Assembly: GCA_031430555.1 (NCBI GenBank)
Contig: JANPBQ010000218.1
Location: 1 to 15,192 of the forward strand
Source of the DNA: UKL13-2 sp031430555
GTDB lineage: Bacteria > Pseudomonadota > Gammaproteobacteria > Burkholderiales > Usitatibacteraceae
Direction of reading: 5' to 3'
Length of the DNA: 15,192 bases
Shown piece after piece: positions 12,589 to 15,192 of the stretch (position 1 is the stretch's first letter; the number at the start of each line of letters is the position of its first letter). The notes beneath the pieces are model-generated. The model had not been told where the DNA came from and searched no databases. It saw only the letters and a list, made by a program, of their open reading frames with translations. A program made the translations under genes and the position numbers.

Positions 12589-14423
12589 TCGGCCGCCTCC
12601 CGCATTGGTTCAACCGCTGGTTTTTTGCGGCAGCCGGGACCCGCTTGCGTGGGAATCAGCAGGAATTTTTGCATGTCCCAGGCACCCGTCGGGCAGCGTT
12701 CCGCGCAAAGGCCGCAATGCAGGCACACATCTTCGTCCTTTGCCATGATGCGACCGGTCTTCACGGCGTCGGAAACGTACAAATCCTGCGTCAAATTGAA
12801 TGCCGGCGCACTCAGGCGCGCGCGCAATCCACTCTCATCGCCGTTTTCAGTGAACGTGATGCAGTCCATCGGACAAATGTCCACACACGCGTCGCATTCA
12901 ATGCAAAGGCGCGGCGTGAACACGGTCTGCACATCGCAATTGAGGCAGCGCTGCGCTTCAGCAAATCCGAGTTTTCGATCAAAGCCCAACTCCACTTCAA
13001 CCTTGATGCTCTTCAACGCAATCGAGGTTTCCTTCAGCGGCACCTTGTATCGCAGGTCGTTCGAAATGTCGTTGTCATAGCTCCACTCGTGGATGCCCAT
13101 CTTCTGGCTCAACATGTGCACCATCGGCGGTGGACGCTGGGAAATATCTTCACGGTTGCAAAACTTGTCGATCGATATCGCGGCTTCGTGACCATGCGCC
13201 ACCGCCCAGATAATATTCTTTGGGCCGAATGCGGCGTCGCCGCCGAAAAACACATTTGGCAGCGAAGCTTGATGCGAAATCTTGTCGACGACCGGCATAT
13301 CCCATTCGTCGAATGCCAAGCCCAAGTCGCGCTCGATCCACGGGAACGCGTTTTCCTGTCCCACCGCCACCAGCACGTCGTCGCACTCGAAATGCACATC
13401 GGGCTCACCCGTCGGCACCAGTTTGCGGCGGCCTTTTTCGTCTTTTTGCGGTGCGACTTTTTCGAACATCACGCCGGTCAGTTTTCCGTTCTCATTCGTG
13501 AACGACTTTGGCACCATGAAATTGTGAATCGGGATGCCTTCGTGTTGCGCGTCTTCCTTTTCCCACGGTGAGGCTTTCATTTCATCGAAGCCCGAACGCA
13601 CCACGACTTTTACATCCTCGCCACCGAGCCGCCTTGAAGAACGGCAGCAATCCATGGCGGTATTGCCGCCACCGAGCACAATCACGCGCTTGCCGATTTT
13701 TTCGATGTGTCCGAACGACACGCTGGAAAGCCAATCGATGCCGATGTGAATATTCGCCGCCGCTTCCTTGCGGCCGGGGAGGTCAAGATCACGTCCGCGT
13801 GGCGCGCCGGAGCCGACAAATATCGCGTCGAATCCCTCGCTCAACAACTTCTTCAAGCTGTCGATGCGATGCCCACCTTTGAATTCGATGCCGAGGTCGA
13901 TGATGTAGCCAACCTCCTCGTCGATCACCGATTCGGGCAAGCGGAATTTTGGAATCTGACTGCGGATCATGCCGCCCGCACGCGCATCGCCATCGAACAC
14001 CGTGACGTGATAACCATGCGGTGCCAAATCGCGTGCGACCGTCAGAGAGGCCGGGCCCGCGCCCACGCATGCGATGCGTTTGCCATTTTTCTTCGCGGGA
14101 ATTTTCGGCAGCCGATCGCGGATGTCGTCTTTGTTGTCGGCCGCGACGCGCTTCAATCGGCAAATCGCCACCGGCTCGGGTTTCTCGGCATTTTTTTCTT
14201 CGACGCGACCGCGGCGACAGGCCGGCTCGCAGGGACGATCGCAAGTGCGACCGAGCACGCCGGGGAACACATTTGAATTCCAATTGACCATGTAGGCATC
14301 GCTATAGCGGCCCGCGGCGATCAAACGGATATATTCGGGGACGGGGGTGTGGGCGGGACATGCCCATTGACAATCGACGACTTTATGAAAGTAGTCGGGG
14401 CGGCCAATATCGGTCGGCTTCAA
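12585..14423 (-). CDS. korC: GltD-like FAD/NADPH oxidoreductase with ferredoxin domain (KorC)
   Basis: The protein has 612 residues. The N-terminus resembles the Fe-S domain of the glutamate synthase small subunit (VDCQWACPAH at 16-25, GRTCDRPCEPACRRG at 58-72). The FAD site is CVGAGPASLTVARDL (GAGPAS 121-126), the NADPH site GGGNTAMD (251-258), and FFGGDAAFGP (392-401) is a second FAD contact. The C-terminus carries two [4Fe-4S] motifs, CIECDACVDICP (C507, C510, C513, C517) and CLHCGLCAERCP (C567, C570, C573, C577). This fits KorC of the Azoarcus evansii 2-oxoglutarate:NADP+ oxidoreductase, passing electrons from KorAB to NADP+. The start is TTG at 14423: GGAG lies 7 nt upstream, and the frame is otherwise open only to a stop near 14463 with no ATG or GTG. 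It overlaps korA by 4 nt. Confidence 0.88.
   Translation of the reverse strand: MKPTDIGRPDYFHKVVDCQWACPAHTPVPEYIRLIAAGRYSDAYMVNWNSNVFPGVLGRTCDRPCEPACRRGRVEEKNAEKPEPVAICRLKRVAADNKDDIRDRLPKIPAKKNGKRIACVGAGPASLTVARDLAPHGYHVTVFDGDARAGGMIRSQIPKFRLPESVIDEEVGYIIDLGIEFKGGHRIDSLKKLLSEGFDAIFVGSGAPRGRDLDLPGRKEAAANIHIGIDWLSSVSFGHIEKIGKRVIVLGGGNTAMDCCRSSRRLGGEDVKVVVRSGFDEMKASPWEKEDAQHEGIPIHNFMVPKSFTNENGKLTGVMFEKVAPQKDEKGRRKLVPTGEPDVHFECDDVLVAVGQENAFPWIERDLGLAFDEWDMPVVDKISHQASLPNVFFGGDAAFGPKNIIWAVAHGHEAAISIDKFCNREDISQRPPPMVHMLSQKMGIHEWSYDNDISNDLRYKVPLKETSIALKSIKVEVELGFDRKLGFAEAQRCLNCDVQTVFTPRLCIECDACVDICPMDCITFTENGDESGLRARLSAPAFNLTQDLYVSDAVKTGRIMAKDEDVCLHCGLCAERCPTGAWDMQKFLLIPTQAGPGCRKKPAVEPMREAAE
12596..12600 (-). 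promoter_or_regulatory. Shine-Dalgarno of korA inside the korC 3' end
   Basis: GGAGG on the minus strand lies 7 nt before the korA ATG at 12588, in the korC codons for its C-terminal REAAE. The layout matches the korA-korB junction. Confidence 0.75.
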
Positions 14424-14601
14424 CGCACTTCTCCAATACGCAAAGGACTGCCGCGGTTCTCTTCATTCTCCCGTGCTGCCGTAGCTGGCATCAACAGGCC
14501 GGAGAACTCGCAAGATGGGTCGCATGGTACAGGCAGCGATATGCGATGGAAAGGTTTGCATGTGTTGCGGTGCAGCAGAAGTAACGCAAAACAACGGCGG
14601 A
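14424..14601 (-). other. Gap upstream of korC; probable korCAB leader
   Basis: This 178-nt gap lies between the HD-like gene and korC, on the same strand. GGAG at 14434-14431 is the korC Shine-Dalgarno and decides the TTG start. I found no convincing -35/-10 pair or hairpin with a T tract. korCAB may be transcribed from here or by read-through from the upstream gene. Confidence 0.4.
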
Positions 14602-15192
14602 TTAGACCGCATCGGCCATTGCTTCGGGCGGTGCGCGGCGAAGCGAATACGCGCTGCTGACGCCAATTTGCTTGGCGAAATGGACATTCTTGGTGGCCGC
14701 GTGCATGTATAAATTGAATCCGCCGAAATGCGTCGCCGCATAATTGTACGCACCGCCCAATTCATATTCGAGACGATTGACGGCGCTGTCGAAAAACGCC
14801 GGCGTCTTCCTCACCAGATCGTCTCCGGATTGAAACACCACTTCATCCCCGACACCCGTATGCTTCACCGCGATGCCACCGGCGACGAATTCGGGATAGA
14901 GCCGATCGCGGCATTTTTCGAGGTAACAGCGATCCGACATTTGCGCGATGATATCTGCCGAACCCAGCAGACTGCCCAGCATCCGCAGCAATGGATCTTC
15001 GATGAGAATTTCGCCGACGCGTTTCTCGAAGCCGGTGAAATGAATCAATTCCGACCCGGCAATGACCAATTCCCCCATGCCGATTTGCGGCAGGTAATTT
15101 TCAAGAAATGCGGCTCCCCGCGAAACATGGTTGACCGTGTATTCGGCCCCGTTCTTGGCCACTGTATCGTCGGTTGCGCGCAGATAACCGAC
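14602..15192 (-). CDS. HD-type phosphohydrolase-like protein, 5' part cut by window edge
   Basis: The frame is open from the right edge (15192) to TAA at 14602, about 196 residues of C-terminal sequence. The edge reads VGYLRATDDTVAKNGAEYTV and then NHVSRGAAFLENYLPQIGMG. A typical HD motif would lie just off the window before VGYLR; this is inference. Further on are ELIHFTGFEKRV, GSLLGSADIIAQMSDRCYLE, KCRDRLYPEFVAGGIA, LVRKTPAFFDSAVNRLEYEL and HFGGFNLYMHAATKNV. The ADIIAQMSD and RCYLEKCRDRLYPEF stretches recall bacterial HD-domain metal-dependent phosphohydrolases, whose substrates vary (nucleotides, cyclic dinucleotides). No membrane segment is visible. It lies 178 nt upstream of korC on the same strand. 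A GTG at 15162 is in frame but is probably internal. Confidence 0.5.
   Translation of the reverse strand, partial: VGYLRATDDTVAKNGAEYTVNHVSRGAAFLENYLPQIGMGELVIAGSELIHFTGFEKRVGEILIEDPLLRMLGSLLGSADIIAQMSDRCYLEKCRDRLYPEFVAGGIAVKHTGVGDEVVFQSGDDLVRKTPAFFDSAVNRLEYELGGAYNYAATHFGGFNLYMHAATKNVHFAKQIGVSSAYSLRRAPPEAMADAV

Noticed and set aside
12579..13571. A 330-codon open frame on the plus strand opposite korC
   Set aside because: A shadow of korC; no domain, no ribosome site and its frame breaks inside the operon.
15130..15162. GTG at 15162 as the true start of the HD-like gene
   Set aside because: The frame runs open to the window edge and the residues before it (VGYLRATDDT) look like part of the fold, so the start is off the window.
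1..15192. tRNA or rRNA genes, CRISPR arrays, insertion sequences, attachment sites
   Set aside because: No cloverleaf, no spaced direct repeats, no transposase-like protein and no terminal inverted repeats were recognised by eye.

Overview
The window is a compact stretch of bacterial chromosome, moderately GC-rich by eye, with 14 protein genes, no RNA genes and no mobile element. The gene families point to a polyhydroxyalkanoate (PHA)-storing proteobacterium, most likely a betaproteobacterium or a close relative. The pointers are a PhaZ1-type PHA depolymerase with a PhaM-like granule protein, a delta-60/DUF5648 secreted protein, a type IV pilin, a zeta-class GST (MaiA type), and a KorABC set like the 2-oxoglutarate:NADP+ oxidoreductase of Azoarcus and Thauera. 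This placement is inference; there is no 16S rRNA or other marker gene here.

Layout, left to right. (1) Positions 1-1237, minus strand: an exported 7-bladed YVTN-type beta-propeller followed, with a 17-nt overlap, by a polysaccharide deacetylase cut by the left edge. (2) 1363-1923, plus: a zinc-ribbon NUDIX hydrolase. (3) 2005-3673, minus: phaZ then phaM, an operon for mobilising PHA granules. (4) 3879-5324, plus: prolyl iminopeptidase and a cysteine-rich DUF6505-like protein, divergent from phaZ across a palindrome-dense intergenic region. (5) 5473-7248, plus: a large secreted delta-60/DUF5648 protein with a very strong Shine-Dalgarno. (6) 7268-8364, minus: a CoA-pyrophosphatase-type NUDIX gene followed by an FKBP-type prolyl isomerase. 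(7) 8385-9633, plus: a MaiA-type glutathione transferase and an orphan type IV pilin. (8) 9686-14423, minus: korC-korA-korB, an operon with two ATGA overlaps. (9) 14602-15192, minus: the C-terminal part of an HD-type phosphohydrolase-like protein cut by the right edge.

The best functional unit is korCAB. KorA (gamma-alpha fusion) and KorB form a thiamine-diphosphate, Fe-S 2-oxoacid oxidoreductase. KorC is a GltD-like FAD/NADPH flavoprotein with two C-terminal ferredoxin-type clusters, so electrons from 2-oxoacid oxidation can go to NADP+ as well as to ferredoxin. phaZ and phaM form a second unit: depolymerase and granule/nucleoid protein, probably regulated from the shared region upstream of phaZ. 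Most remaining genes are housekeeping or envelope functions.

I see no mobile, defence or CRISPR element and no clear new system. The points most worth a second look are the matching engineered-looking junctions in korCAB, the reduced N-terminal cysteine set of KorC, the operator-like palindromes before phaZ, the face-to-face TATAAT boxes at 8352-8376 with a possibly leaderless NUDIX gene, and the cysteine cluster of the DUF6505-like protein.
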